This document shows positions 1 through 7,778 of a stretch of DNA of 21,991 nucleotides, piece by piece. The stretch lies in contig WNEB01000005.1 in the NCBI GenBank assembly GCA_009914575.1, positions 1 to 21,991 of the forward strand, given 5' to 3'. Each line of letters begins with the position of its first letter. Within the stretch, counting starts at the first letter, position 1. The notes below the pieces were generated by a model. The model saw nothing but the letters and a program-made list of their open reading frames with translations. It was not told the origin of the DNA and searched no databases. The position numbers and the translations under genes were made by a program. This stretch comes from Burkholderia gladioli. Its GTDB lineage: Bacteria; Pseudomonadota; Gammaproteobacteria; Burkholderiales; Burkholderiaceae.

Positions 1-171
1 CAGAGTGAAGGTCTGTTCCACTTGCACATCCAGCGCCGTCCGAGCCTGGGTCCGTTTGGACGGTATACGCTTGCGCCAAGCATAGTAGCCGCTTGGAGAC
101 ACCGACAGCACTCGGCACATCAGACGCCCCCTGAATGTGCCTTCGTGCGCTTTCATCGTTGCGTACTTCAC
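1..171 (-). CDS. IS3-family transposase OrfB, N-terminal part only (partial at window edge)
   Basis: Fifty-seven codons of the catalytic subunit are visible, beginning VKYATMKAHEG and continuing MCRVLSVSPSGYYAW, the hallmark N-terminal HTH_21 segment of IS3 OrfB. The DDE catalytic core would lie beyond the left edge. The frame is -1 relative to OrfA and overlaps its stop codon, as usual. Whether the element is active cannot be told from this fragment. Confidence 0.85.
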   Translation of the reverse strand, partial: MKYATMKAHEGTFRGRLMCRVLSVSPSGYYAWRKRIPSKRTQARTALDVQVEQTFTL

Positions 172-461
172 TTGGGCTGTTTGGCGAAGTACGCCGCCGC
201 TTTTTTTAGGAAAGCGTTCTCCTCCTCCAGCCGCGCCACTTCACGTTTGAGCCGTGCATGTTCGGCCAACTCCAAGCGTTGTGCCTGATCGTCCTGGTCG
301 TGCCGCCGCGCCTGGGCGCGCCAACTGTACAGCTGGGCAGGCTGCAACCCCAGATCACGAGCCACCGTGGTTACCCCTTCTGTGGCCGCTCGCAACAGTG
401 CCTGCTGCCTGAACTCCAGGCTGCACTCCTGCCCCTTTCTGCCTGCCTTGCTCTTGGTCAT
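168..461 (-). CDS. IS3-family transposase OrfA (helix-turn-helix subunit)
   Basis: This 97-residue protein is the DNA-binding OrfA of an IS3-family element. Residues about 12-50 form the helix-turn-helix region (SLEFRQQALLRA ... VARDLGLQPAQLYSWRAQAR). Residues about 65-90 form the leucine-zipper-like coiled coil (LKREVARLEEENAFLKKA) used for multimerisation. Near its 3' end the gene carries a run of seven A followed by G (207-200 on the minus strand), the usual -1 frameshift site for making the OrfAB transposase. Its stop at 170-168 overlaps a GTG at 171-169 that opens the OrfB frame. The frame looks intact. Confidence 0.9.
   Translation of the reverse strand: MTKSKAGRKGQECSLEFRQQALLRAATEGVTTVARDLGLQPAQLYSWRAQARRHDQDDQAQRLELAEHARLKREVARLEEENAFLKKAAAYFAKQPK
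200..207 (-). promoter_or_regulatory. Programmed -1 frameshift heptamer of IS3 orfA/orfB
   Basis: Zero-frame codons CTA AAA AAA GCG give an A7G slippery run. A -1 shift here stays open through 171 into the OrfB frame, which I checked codon by codon, and would fuse OrfA to OrfB. This matches the known expression strategy of the IS3 family; efficiency cannot be read from sequence. Confidence 0.7.
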
Positions 462-498
462 CGTCCACCTCCTATTGCGATAGTTAATCGCTTATAGA

Positions 499-525
499 GG
501 TGTCCGTGAAACGGGGGCAAGATCA
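499..525 (-). repeat. IS3-family terminal inverted repeat
   Basis: Reading the minus strand from 525 inward gives TGATCTTGCCCCCGTTTCAC and then GGACACC. The 5' TGATCTT and the internal GGACAC are shared with the E. coli IS3 end as I remember it. The exact outer boundary is inferred from the TGA start, because the partner end is not in the window. Confidence 0.75.
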
Positions 526-550
526 TCCGTGCCCCCCAGTGCAGCACGGA
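526..550 (+). repeat. Hairpin at the chromosomal side of the IS3 end
   Basis: A 7-bp inverted repeat, TCCGTGC at 526-532 and GCACGGA at 544-550, has an 11-nt loop and starts at the base after the inferred IS end. There is no T-run, so it is not an obvious intrinsic terminator. It could be chance in GC-rich DNA. Confidence 0.35.
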
Positions 551-658
551 CGCCCTTCCAGCCCCGCCTCCGCGTTTTCCGCTATCCTCGCCAGCATCCC
601 CGTCCGGCATCGGCGCGAGACATTCCCGCGCGCCCGCCCATTCGCTGCAGGAGGCCCC

Positions 659-1514
659 ATGTGCCGCTGGCTCGCCTACACCGGCAACCCCATCCAGCTC
701 GAAACCGTCCTGTTCCGCGCCCGTCATTCGCTGATCGACCAGAGCCTGCACTCGCGGCTCGGCGCGACCACCAACAACGGCATCGGCATCGGCATCGGCA
801 TCGGCTAGTACGGTCGTCCCGACGAAATCCCGTTCCGCTACCGCTCCGTCCACCCCGCCTGGAACGACCGCAACCTGCGCGAGGCGGCGCGCGCGCCGCC
901 TCGCCGCACTTCGTCGCGCACATCCGCGCGGCCACCGATACGCCGATCCAGGAAACTAACTGCCATCCGTTCCGACACGGTCGCTGGCTGTTCGTCCATA
1001 ACGGGCTGATCCGCCGCTATCACAAGCTGCGTCACGACCTGATGATGCGCATCGATCCGGCGCTGTTCCACTCGGTCGAAGGGTCGACGGATTCCGAAGT
1101 GATGTTCCACCTGGCGCTGACCTTCGGCCTCGAACACACGCCGCTGCCGGCGCTGGAGCGCATGGTCGGCGCGATCGAGGAGGCGGCCGCGCACCATCGC
1201 GTCGAGAACCCAATCAACATGACGGTGTGCGCCACCGACGGCGAACGCATTGTCGCGGTGCGCTATTCGAGCGAGCGCCAGTCGCGCACGCTGTTCCACA
1301 GCACCTCGTTCCGCCATCTGACGAGTTGTACCCCGACGATCCGCGCATCGCGGCGGTCGGCGACGACGCGTTCCTGGTGCTCTCGGAGCCGCTCGTCGAT
1401 CTGCCGAACGCCTGGGAAGAGATCCCCGAAAGCACGGCGATCGTTGCGCACGGCGGCGCCGTCGAGCAGGTGCCGTTCACGCTGCGCACCCCGCACAACG
1501 GCACGCATCGCTGA
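659..1514 (+). pseudogene. Class-II glutamine amidotransferase (YafJ-like), inactivated
   Basis: The start is ATG at 659 with a strong SD, AGGAGG, at 649-654. The product begins MCRWLAY, giving the N-terminal nucleophile Cys2 of class-II (Ntn) amidotransferases. The reading frame is broken three ways. A TAG at 806-808 replaces the Trp expected in GIGWYG. A frame change near 890-900 moves the frame to the one reading SPHFVAHIRAATDTP through FRHL (about 900-1318). A further one-base loss near 1320 moves it to the frame reading DELYPDDPRIAAVGDDAF, which ends at 1514. Just before the nonsense codon the GGCATC hexamer is present four times (779-802). The catalytic Cys and most conserved blocks are still recognisable, so decay is recent. 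Related YafJ proteins are putative amidotransferases of uncertain substrate. Confidence 0.88.
779..802 (+). repeat. GGCATC hexanucleotide x4
   Basis: Four perfect GGCATC units encode Gly-Ile repeats next to the TAG that disrupts the amidotransferase. The family normally has a single G-(I/V)-G-W-Y-G here, so the run looks like slippage expansion by about one extra unit with substitutions. Confidence 0.8.
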
Positions 1515-1624
1515 ATTCGCCGCGCGCCGCGCGGGCCGCGGCCGGTTGCCCCGGCCGGCTCGCGCAGGTATAACTGCGCAGCCGGGCGCACGTCGCGCCC
1601 CGATTTCATCGTTTAGGAGAACGC

Positions 1625-2443
1625 ATGGTGGATCTCGAGAACGCGCAACAATTCCTGATGACGCGCGGCATGGATTTCGGCCTCAAGGTGATCGCGGCGA
1701 TCTCGCTGTGGATCGTCGACCGCTGGCTGATCCGGCTCGCCACGCGCCTGCTCAGCCGGCTCGTGCAACGCAGCGGCAAGGCCGACACGACCCTCGCCTA
1801 TTACATGTCCTCGGTGGTCAGCGTGCTGCTGACGATCGTCCTGATTCTCGCGATCCTGCAGGTATTCGGCGTCCAGACGACCTCGTTCGCCGCGCTGCTG
1901 GCGGGGGCATCGGCCTCGCGGTCGGCACGGCCTGGGGCGGCCTGCTCGCGCACTTCGCGGCGGGCGTGTTCCTGCAGGTGCTGCATCCGTTCAAGGTGGG
2001 CGATTCGATCTCGGCGGCGGGCGTGAGCGGCACGGTCAAGGAACTGGGGCTGTTCAGCACGACGATGCTGACGGGCGACAACGTCGTCACGATCGTCGGC
2101 AACAACAAGATCTTCTCGGACACGATCTCGAACTACAGCGCGACGACGCACCGCCGCGTGGATCTGACCGCACGGATCGCGAACGGCGTCGATGCGAGGG
2201 AAGCAATCGATAAGCTGCGCGCGGCGATCCTGAAGATCCCCAACGTGATGACGGCGCCCGCGCCCGATCTCGGCATCCTGCAGTTCACGCCGGAAGGCCC
2301 GGTGCTGTTCGTGCGCCCCTGCACGCCGCCGGGCACGTACTTGGCAGGTCTATTGCGACGCCCAGCACGCGATCCTCGAGACGCTGCGCGACGCCGGCTA
2401 TCCGACACCCGAAACGCCGACGATCCAGCGCACGACCGTCTGA
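1625..2443 (+). pseudogene. MscS-family mechanosensitive ion channel, frameshifted
   Basis: The start is ATG at 1625 with SD AGGAGA at 1615-1620. The first frame encodes an N-terminal membrane region (SVLLTIVLILAILQVFG, then SFAALLAGA). Near 1901-1910 the frame changes, and the next frame carries the pore-lining helix and beta domain (GIGLAVGTAWGGLLAHFAAG, VGDSISAAGVSGTV, NNKIFSDTISNYS). A second frame change is caused by an extra T at about 2341, after which YWQVYCDAQHAI and DAGYPTPETP are readable to a TGA at 2441-2443. Intact small MscS channels of this type release solutes on hypo-osmotic shock. With two frameshifts, one before the pore helix, this copy should be non-functional. It ends 28 bp from the convergent DedA gene. 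Confidence 0.88.
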
Positions 2444-2471
2444 CGCCGCCGGCAGCACAAACGGAAAACCG

Positions 2472-3158
2472 TCAGCCGCCCCCCCGCTCGCCGCCGCGCG
2501 GCGCGTTCGAGCGGCTGCGCAGCAGCTTCCACAGCCCGCCGATCACCACCGGCACGGCGGCCGCGCCGATCCCGACCAGCACGATCACGTTCAGGTACTG
2601 GCGGATGAACGGGATGTTGCCGAAGAAATAACCGAGCAGCGTCAGCAGCAGCACCCACAGCAGCGCGCCCGCGATGTTGAAGAACTGGAAGCGCGCGAAG
2701 CCCATCTGCGACACGCCGGCCACGAACGGGGCGAAGGTCCGCACCACCGGGATGAAGCGCGCGGCGACCAGCGTCTTGCCGCCATGACGCTCGTAGAAAT
2801 CGTGGGTTTTCTGCAGCGCGGCGCGGTCGAGGAAGCGCTCGAGCACGGGAATCTGCGTGTCTAACACCTTCGGGCCGATCGCGCGGCCGATCAGGTAGTT
2901 GACGGTATTGCCGAGCGTGGCGGTCGCCAGTAGCAGCACGATCAGGGCCGCGACGCTCAGCTCGCCCGACGCGGCGAACGCGCCCGCGATGAACAGCAGC
3001 GAATCGCCCGGCAGGAAGGGCAGGATCACCAGCCCGGTCTCGCAGAACACGATCAGGAACAGCACGAGATACCCCCACGCGCCGTATTGCCGGATGAACT
3101 GGCCGAGGAACGCATCGATGTGCAGGACGAGACCGAAAAAATGGAGCAGCGTATCCAA
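2472..3158 (-). CDS. DedA-family inner-membrane protein
   Basis: This 228-residue polytopic protein looks intact. Its conserved blocks are FCETGLVILPFLPGDSLL (about residues 38-55), the glycine motif GRAIG, and RFIPVVRTFAPFVAG, the arginine-containing signature of the DedA/SNARE-associated (VTT) family. Hydrophobic segments are near residues 28-48, 55-85, 150-175 and 185-210. DedA proteins are undecaprenyl-phosphate or phospholipid transporters needed for envelope integrity, proton homeostasis and, in Burkholderia, polymyxin resistance; which paralog this is cannot be told here. The start is TTG at 3158, because no ATG or GTG is in reach and an AAGGAAA SD sits at 3170-3164. It lies divergent from mutL. 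Confidence 0.85.
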   Translation of the reverse strand: MDTLLHFFGLVLHIDAFLGQFIRQYGAWGYLVLFLIVFCETGLVILPFLPGDSLLFIAGAFAASGELSVAALIVLLLATATLGNTVNYLIGRAIGPKVLDTQIPVLERFLDRAALQKTHDFYERHGGKTLVAARFIPVVRTFAPFVAGVSQMGFARFQFFNIAGALLWVLLLTLLGYFFGNIPFIRQYLNVIVLVGIGAAAVPVVIGGLWKLLRSRSNAPRGGERGGG

Positions 3159-3163
3159 ATGCG

Positions 3164-3170
3164 TTTCCTT
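3164..3170 (-). promoter_or_regulatory. Ribosome-binding site fixing the TTG start of dedA
   Basis: AAGGAAA on the minus strand lies a few bases upstream of TTG at 3158-3156. It is the only SD-like sequence next to a start-type codon here, and the following frame gives the expected family N-terminus (LDTLLHFF read with initiator Met). Confidence 0.6.
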
Positions 3171-3322
3171 CTAAATCGAGATAGTGCGGGAACGACAGCG
3201 CCCGAAGGCCGGGCGCGACCGCGGGAATGATACCGAAAGAAGATTAAGAGCCCGTGAAAATCGTCGCCGGATGAAGGCGAACGGGGCCGGATGCGGCGCC
3301 GGTGAGGCGGCCACGGCGTCGT

Positions 3323-3328
3323 TATAAT
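3323..3328 (+). promoter_or_regulatory. -10 box TATAAT for mutL, possibly leaderless
   Basis: A perfect TATAAT ends only 6 bases before the ATG at 3335. Transcription would therefore begin on or next to the start codon, suggesting a leaderless mRNA. No good -35 is visible 16-18 bases upstream and no SD precedes the ATG. Both are compatible with a leaderless start but do not prove it. Confidence 0.55.
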
Positions 3329-3334
3329 TCCGCC

Positions 3335-5425
3335 ATGTCCGAATTCACCGATTCCGCCGCCGACGACGCCGCCACCGCCTCCCCGGCCGTGCCCGCGTCC
3401 AGCCCGCGCCCGCTGCGCGCGATCCAGCCGCTGCCCGACCAGCTGATCAGCCAGATCGCGGCCGGCGAAGTGGTCGAGCGTCCCGCATCCTTCGTCAAGG
3501 AACTGCTCGAAAACGCACTCGACGCGGGCGCATCGAGCCTGCGCATCGTGCTCGAGGAGGGCGGCGTCAAACGCATCTCGATCACCGACGACGGCTGCGG
3601 CATTCCGGAAAACGAACTGCCGCTCGCGCTGATGCGCCACGCGACCAGCAAGATCCGCTCGCTCGACGAGCTCGAATCGGTGGCCACGCTGGGCTTTCGC
3701 GGCGAAGCGCTGGCCTCGATCGCGTCGGTGGCCGACGTGTCGATCACGAGCCGCACCGAGCAGGCCCAGCACGCCACGCGCATCGACGCCGACACCGGCG
3801 CGCTGTCGCCCGCAGCCGGCACGCGCGGCACGACGATCGAAGTGCGCGAGCTTTACTTCAACACGCCGGCGCGCCGAAAGTTCCTCAAGAGCGAGCAGAC
3901 CGAGTTCGGCCATTGCCTCGAAATGATCCGCCGCGCTGCGCTGGCGCGGCCCGACGTGGCGATTTCGGTGCTGCACAACGGCAAGGCCGTCGAGCACTGG
4001 AACGCCAGCGACCCGCCGGTGCGGGTCTCGAAGATCCTCGGCGACGGCTTCGCCACCGCGCACCTGCCGCTCGACGAGCGCGCCGGGCCGCTCGCCGTCT
4101 ACGGCTGCGCGGGCCTGCCCACGGCCAGCCGCGGGCGCGCCGATCAGCAGTATTTCTTCGTCAACGGCCGTTACGTGCGCGACAAGCTGCTCACGCACGC
4201 GGTGCGCGCCGCCTACGAGGACGTGCTGCACGGCGACCGCTACCCGTCCTACGTGCTGTTTCTCGATCTGCCGCCGGAAGCGGTCGACGTGAACGTCCAT
4301 CCGTCGAAGATCGAGGTGCGGTTCCGCGATTCGCGTTCGATCCATCAGTACGTGTTCCACGCCGTGCAGCGCGCGCTGGCGCGACACGCGGGCGCCTCGC
4401 CGGAAACCACGGCGGGCGGCCATGCGGCGCATCTGACGCCGTCGGGCGGCCCGGCCTCGTTCGAGCGCACGGCGCTCGCGCTGGGCGCGGGCGCCGCCGA
4501 CACTGCCTCGGGCCATGCAGCGGGCGACGCCGGCGGCATCGGCAACCTGGCCAACAGCAGCCTCGGCGGCGGATTCGGCGGCGCCGCCGGCAATAACGCG
4601 GCGGGCGGATTCGCCAACGCCGCACGCCCCGGCGCCGGCAACGCCTGGATGCGCCAGTCGCGCATGACCCAGGGCACGCTGCCGGTCGCGCAGCCGCTCG
4701 CTCTCTACGACGCCCTGTACGGCCGCAAGGACGCCGCCGGCACGCCGGCGGGCGATACCGGCGCGGGCCTGGTCGCCGAGCTGTCGCCTGCCCCGTTCGG
4801 CGCGACGCCCGGCACGCTGCCGGCGCACGCCACGCACGAGGATCAGCCGCTCGGCTTCGCGCTGGGCCAGGTGCACGGCATCTACGTGCTGGCGCAGAAC
4901 GCGCAGGGCCTCGTGATCGTCGACATGCACGCGGCCCACGAGCGGATCCTCTACGAACAGTTCAAGAACGCGCTGACCGACAAGGCGATCGCCGTGCAGC
5001 CGCTGCTGCTGCCGGTATCGATGGCGGCCACGCCGGTGGAAATCGGCGTGGTGGAAGAAGAGCGCGAGACGCTCGACGCGCTCGGCTTCGATCTGGCGGT
5101 GCTGTCGCCCACCACGCTGGCAATCCGCGCGGTGCCGGCGCTGCTCAAGGACGCCGACCTGCAGACGCTCGCACGCGCCGTGCTGGCCGACCTGCACGAA
5201 TTCCGCGGCTCGCGCGTGCTGACCGAGCGCCAGCACGAACTGCTCGGCACGCTGGCCTGCCACCACGCGGTGCGCGCCAACCGCCGCCTCACGCTCGACG
5301 AGATGAACGCGCTGCTGCGCCAGATGGAAGCCACCGAACGCGCGGATCAGTGCAATCACGGCCGCCCGACCTGGTATCAGCTGACGCTCGGCAATCTCGA
5401 CCGCCTGTTCATGCGCGGTCAATGA
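3335..5425 (+). CDS. mutL: DNA mismatch repair protein MutL
   Basis: MutL couples mismatch recognition by MutS to strand incision. The 696-residue product has the GHKL ATPase motifs in order: ENALDAG (about 59-65), DDGCGI (85-90), ATSKI (103-107) and GFRGEAL (120-126). A Gly/Ala-rich low-complexity linker spans about residues 345-500. The C-terminal domain carries [12 protein letters not shown] at about 530-541, which matches the DQHAxxExxxxE endonuclease motif with Met for Gln, followed by ACHHAVRAN and [11 protein letters not shown] at 3335 is preferred over an upstream ATG at 3302, because the -10 box lies between them. The start gives a variable 30-residue N-terminal tail. The stop overlaps the miaA start (ATGA), indicating translational coupling. 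MutL is intact, so gene decay here is not explained by loss of this protein. Confidence 0.97.
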   Translation: MSEFTDSAADDAATASPAVPASSPRPLRAIQPLPDQLISQIAAGEVVERPASFVKELLENALDAGASSLRIVLEEGGVKRISITDDGCGIPENELPLALMRHATSKIRSLDELESVATLGFRGEALASIASVADVSITSRTEQAQHATRIDADTGALSPAAGTRGTTIEVRELYFNTPARRKFLKSEQTEFGHCLEMIRRAALARPDVAISVLHNGKAVEHWNASDPPVRVSKILGDGFATAHLPLDERAGPLAVYGCAGLPTASRGRADQQYFFVNGRYVRDKLLTHAVRAAYEDVLHGDRYPSYVLFLDLPPEAVDVNVHPSKIEVRFRDSRSIHQYVFHAVQRALARHAGASPETTAGGHAAHLTPSGGPASFERTALALGAGAADTASGHAAGDAGGIGNLANSSLGGGFGGAAGNNAAGGFANAARPGAGNAWMRQSRMTQGTLPVAQPLALYDALYGRKDAAGTPAGDTGAGLVAELSPAPFGATPGTLPAHATHEDQPLGFALGQVHGIYVLAQNAQGLVIVDMHAAHERILYEQFKNALTDKAIAVQPLLLPVSMAATPVEIGVVEEERETLDALGFDLAVLSPTTLAIRAVPALLKDADLQTLARAVLADLHEFRGSRVLTERQHELLGTLACHHAVRANRRLTLDEMNALLRQMEATERADQCNHGRPTWYQLTLGNLDRLFMRGQ

Positions 5426-6399
5426 GCGCGCCGCACCACCCCGACGACCGCGCTCGCCTCGCGGTCGCCTGCCTGCTCGGTCCGACCGCGTCGGGCAAGA
5501 CCGCCGCCGCGCTCGCGCTGGCCGAGCGCCATCCGGTCGAGATCGTCAGCGTCGATTCGGCGCTCGTCTATCGCGACATGGACATCGGCACCGCCAAGCC
5601 AAGCCGCGAGGAGCGCGAACGCGCTCCGCATCATCTGATCGACATCATCGATCCCGCCGACGCCTATTCCGCCGCCGATTTCCGCGCCGATACGCTGCGG
5701 CTTCTGGGCGAGATCGTCGCGCGCGGGCATGTGCCGCTGCTCGCGGGCGGCACGATGCTCTACTACAAGGCGCTGACGCAGGGCCTCAACGATCTGCCGG
5801 CAGCCGATCCCGCCTTACGCGCGCAACTCGACGAGGACGCCGCACGCGACGGCTGGCCCGCGCTGCACGCGCGGCTCGCTGAAATCGACCCGGCCACCGC
5901 CGTGCGGCTCGCGCCGAACGACGCGCAGCGCATCCAGCGCGCACTCGAGGTATTCATGCTGAGCGGCCAGCCGATGTCGGCGCTGCTCGCCGCGCCGCCG
6001 CGCGAGGACGAAGCCGCCCTGCGCTACCGCTTCGTGCCGGTCGCGCTCGAACCGTCGGACCGTTCCGTGCTGCACGCGCGCATCGCCACGCGCTTCGACG
6101 CGATGCTCGAGGCCGGCTTCATCGATGAAGTGGAGCGGCTGCGCCGCCGCGAGGATCTGCATCTGGGGCTGCCGTCGATGCGCTGCGTCGGCTACCGGCA
6201 AGCCTGGGAATATCTGGACGGTGCAACCGATTACGCGACGATGCGCGACAAGGGCGTGTTCGCCACGCGCCAGCTCTGTAAGCGTCAGCTGACCTGGCTG
6301 CGCTCGATGCCGGAACGGATCGTGGTGGATTGCTGCGCCGAGGATGCGCCGGCGCGCGCGGTGGATGCGGTCGAGCGCGTGCTGGCCGCGAACGGCTGA
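5422..6399 (+). CDS. miaA: tRNA dimethylallyltransferase MiaA
   Basis: MiaA transfers a dimethylallyl group to N6 of A37 in tRNAs that read UNN codons. The protein has 325 residues, the normal length. It shows the P-loop GPTASGKT at residues 20-27, the [19 protein letters not shown] block that binds substrate, and [11 protein letters not shown]. The C-terminal block has [13 protein letters not shown] and [13 protein letters not shown]. Its ATG overlaps the mutL stop, so the two form an operon, an arrangement common in proteobacteria. It ends at a bidirectional terminator shared with convergent purM. No defects are visible. Confidence 0.97.
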   Translation: MSAPHHPDDRARLAVACLLGPTASGKTAAALALAERHPVEIVSVDSALVYRDMDIGTAKPSREERERAPHHLIDIIDPADAYSAADFRADTLRLLGEIVARGHVPLLAGGTMLYYKALTQGLNDLPAADPALRAQLDEDAARDGWPALHARLAEIDPATAVRLAPNDAQRIQRALEVFMLSGQPMSALLAAPPREDEAALRYRFVPVALEPSDRSVLHARIATRFDAMLEAGFIDEVERLRRREDLHLGLPSMRCVGYRQAWEYLDGATDYATMRDKGVFATRQLCKRQLTWLRSMPERIVVDCCAEDAPARAVDAVERVLAANG

Positions 6400-6443
6400 G
6401 CCGCCGGGCAAATCCGGCGCCCGAGCGCACCGGCCAACAAAAA

Positions 6444-6471
6444 GGCCGCGATTCGCATCGCGGCCTTTTTT
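6444..6471. terminator. Bidirectional intrinsic terminator between miaA and purM
   Basis: A 9-bp perfect stem (GGCCGCGAT at 6444-6452, ATCGCGGCC at 6457-6465) with a TCGC tetraloop is followed by six T on the plus strand and preceded by an A-rich run (about 6439-6443). It can therefore terminate the convergent transcripts of miaA and purM in both directions. Confidence 0.92.
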
Positions 6472-6501
6472 ACTTCATCCGGCCATCAGGCAGGCATCGC
6501 G

Positions 6502-7557
6502 TCAGACCGCGACGGTCTGCGCCTCGCCTTCGCGCGTCGCGCGCACCTTGCCGATCTTCCAGACCTGCTCGCCGGCGGCGCTCAGTTCGGCGACCGCCGC
6601 ATCGGCATCCGCCGCCGACACGATCACGGCCATGCCGATGCCGCAGTTGAACACGCGGTGCATTTCCGCATCGGCCACGCCGCCGTGCTGCTGCAGCCAC
6701 TGGAACAGCGGCGGCAGCGTCCAGGCGTTCTGGTCGAGCTCGACCGTGAGGCCTTCGCGCAGCACGCGAGGGATGTTCTCGACGAGGCCGCCGCCCGTGA
6801 TGTGCGCCATGCCCTTGACCGGCAGCTTCGCCATCAGCGCCAGCAGCGGCTTGACGTAGATGCGCGTGGGGGCGATCAGCGCGTCGGCCAGCGTGCGGCC
6901 GTCGAATTCGGCGTTCAGATCCGGATTCGCGCACTCGATGATCTTGCGCACCAGCGAGAAGCCGTTCGAATGGATGCCGCTCGAAGCCAGGCCCAGCACC
7001 ACGTCGCCCTCGGCGATCGTGCTGCCGTCGATGATCTTGCTCTTCTCGACCGCGCCGACGGCGAAGCCGGCCAGATCGTATTCGCCGTCCGGGTACATGC
7101 CTGGCATTTCCGCGGTTTCGCCGCCGATCAGCGCGCAGCCCGACAGTTCGCAGCCCTTCGCAATGCCCTTGATGACGTCGGCCGCGGTGTCGACGTGAAG
7201 CTTGCCGCACGCGAAATAGTCGAGGAAGAACAGCGGCTCGGCGCCCTGCACGAGGATGTCGTTGACGCTCATCGCGACCAGATCCTGGCCGACCGTGTCG
7301 TGGCGGTTCAGGTGGAACGCCAGCTTGAGCTTGGTGCCGACGCCGTCGGTGCCCGACACGAGCACCGGCTCCTTGTAACGCTTGGGCACTTCGAACAGTG
7401 CGCCGAATCCGCCGATCCCGCCGAGCACGCCTTCGCGCAGCGTTTTCTTCACAAAGGGCTTGATCTTGTCGATGAGCGCGTCGCCCGCGTCGATGTCGAC
7501 GCCCGCATCACGGTAGGAAAGACCTTGGGCGTCGGGAGCGGATTTCGGAGAAGTCAT
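6502..7557 (-). CDS. purM: Phosphoribosylformylglycinamidine cyclo-ligase (AIR synthetase)
   Basis: PurM closes the imidazole ring in step five of de novo purine synthesis: FGAM plus ATP gives AIR. The 351-residue product has the family landmarks [39 protein letters not shown] (substrate loop), [22 protein letters not shown] and [18 protein letters not shown] at 7557 is the only sensible start; the SD is weak. A TAAAAT -10 about 30 bases upstream, part of a symmetric divergent promoter, probably drives it. The frame is intact. Confidence 0.97.
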   Translation of the reverse strand: MTSPKSAPDAQGLSYRDAGVDIDAGDALIDKIKPFVKKTLREGVLGGIGGFGALFEVPKRYKEPVLVSGTDGVGTKLKLAFHLNRHDTVGQDLVAMSVNDILVQGAEPLFFLDYFACGKLHVDTAADVIKGIAKGCELSGCALIGGETAEMPGMYPDGEYDLAGFAVGAVEKSKIIDGSTIAEGDVVLGLASSGIHSNGFSLVRKIIECANPDLNAEFDGRTLADALIAPTRIYVKPLLALMAKLPVKGMAHITGGGLVENIPRVLREGLTVELDQNAWTLPPLFQWLQQHGGVADAEMHRVFNCGIGMAVIVSAADADAAVAELSAAGEQVWKIGKVRATREGEAQTVAV

Positions 7558-7576
7558 AGGGGAATGCGAGAAGGTC

Positions 7577-7595
7577 GGTAAAATACCATTTTACC
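7577..7595. promoter_or_regulatory. Symmetric divergent promoter, two TAAAAT -10 boxes back to back
   Basis: GGTAAAAT (7577-7584), ACC, ATTTTACC (7588-7595) is a perfect 8-bp inverted repeat with a 3-bp centre. Each arm contains TAAAAT reading outward: plus-strand 7579-7584 towards the hda side and minus-strand 7593-7588 towards purM. The -10 boxes nearly touch, so RNA polymerase could occupy only one orientation at a time. No clear -35 is visible for either. Confidence 0.6.
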
Positions 7596-7648
7596 CGAAG
7601 CCGGACGCCCGGCCGAATTCCCGCGCCGATCTTTCGACGGAAACCATC

Positions 7649-7778
7649 GTGTCCGAATCGTCCCCGATTTCATCGCAGGCCATCGCGCCCGCCGGGCCGC
7701 GCCGCCCAAGGCCTCCGCGCCCCGGCGGTCGGGCGCGCGGTCGGCCCGGCGCGCGCCCGACCCGGACCGATCCGCATC
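7649..7778 (+). pseudogene. Probable remnant of a deleted permease gene (AI-2E/PerM-type) between purM and hda
   Basis: A GTG at 7649 opens a frame beginning VSESSPISSQAIAPAGP and then becoming low-complexity Arg/Pro/Gly-rich sequence that runs straight into hda in another frame. Related Burkholderiaceae, as I recall, carry a roughly 350-residue AI-2E-family transporter gene between purM and hda. Only about 220 bp separates the two here and no membrane segment is encoded. I infer an internal deletion that left a short 5' piece, and perhaps some 3' sequence, of that gene. The sequence itself shows only the short gap and the lack of a plausible protein. Confidence 0.45.
7727..7762 (+). repeat. 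GC-rich hairpin just upstream of hda
   Basis: GGTCGGGCGCGC at 7727-7738 is the exact reverse complement of GCGCGCCCGACC at 7751-7762, extendable by one pair inward. It ends 16 bases before the GTG of hda. There is no T-run. It may be a translation-modulating structure or simply part of the deletion scar. Confidence 0.55.

Larger units (their letters stand above)
1..525 (-). mobile_element. IS3-family insertion sequence, partial (runs off left edge)
   Basis: The element ends at about 525. On the minus strand its outer end begins TGATCTTGCCCCCG, which resembles the TGATCTTACCC start of IS3-group terminal repeats, and it is followed inward by orfA and then by the start of orfB in the -1 frame. 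The other end lies outside the window, so length, target duplication and completeness cannot be judged. The flank from 526 onward is ordinary chromosomal DNA leading to the SD of a glutamine amidotransferase pseudogene. The insertion or a recombination at it probably marks a rearrangement breakpoint. Confidence 0.88.

Noticed and set aside
529..2631. 700-residue plus-strand frame spanning the amidotransferase and MscS genes
   Set aside because: It is an accidental chain of the middle frames of two pseudogenes, with non-homologous sequence between.
3053..5422. 789-residue open frame opposite mutL
   Set aside because: It has Arg/Ala/Val-biased composition and no domain, and mirrors mutL codons; mutL has all family motifs.
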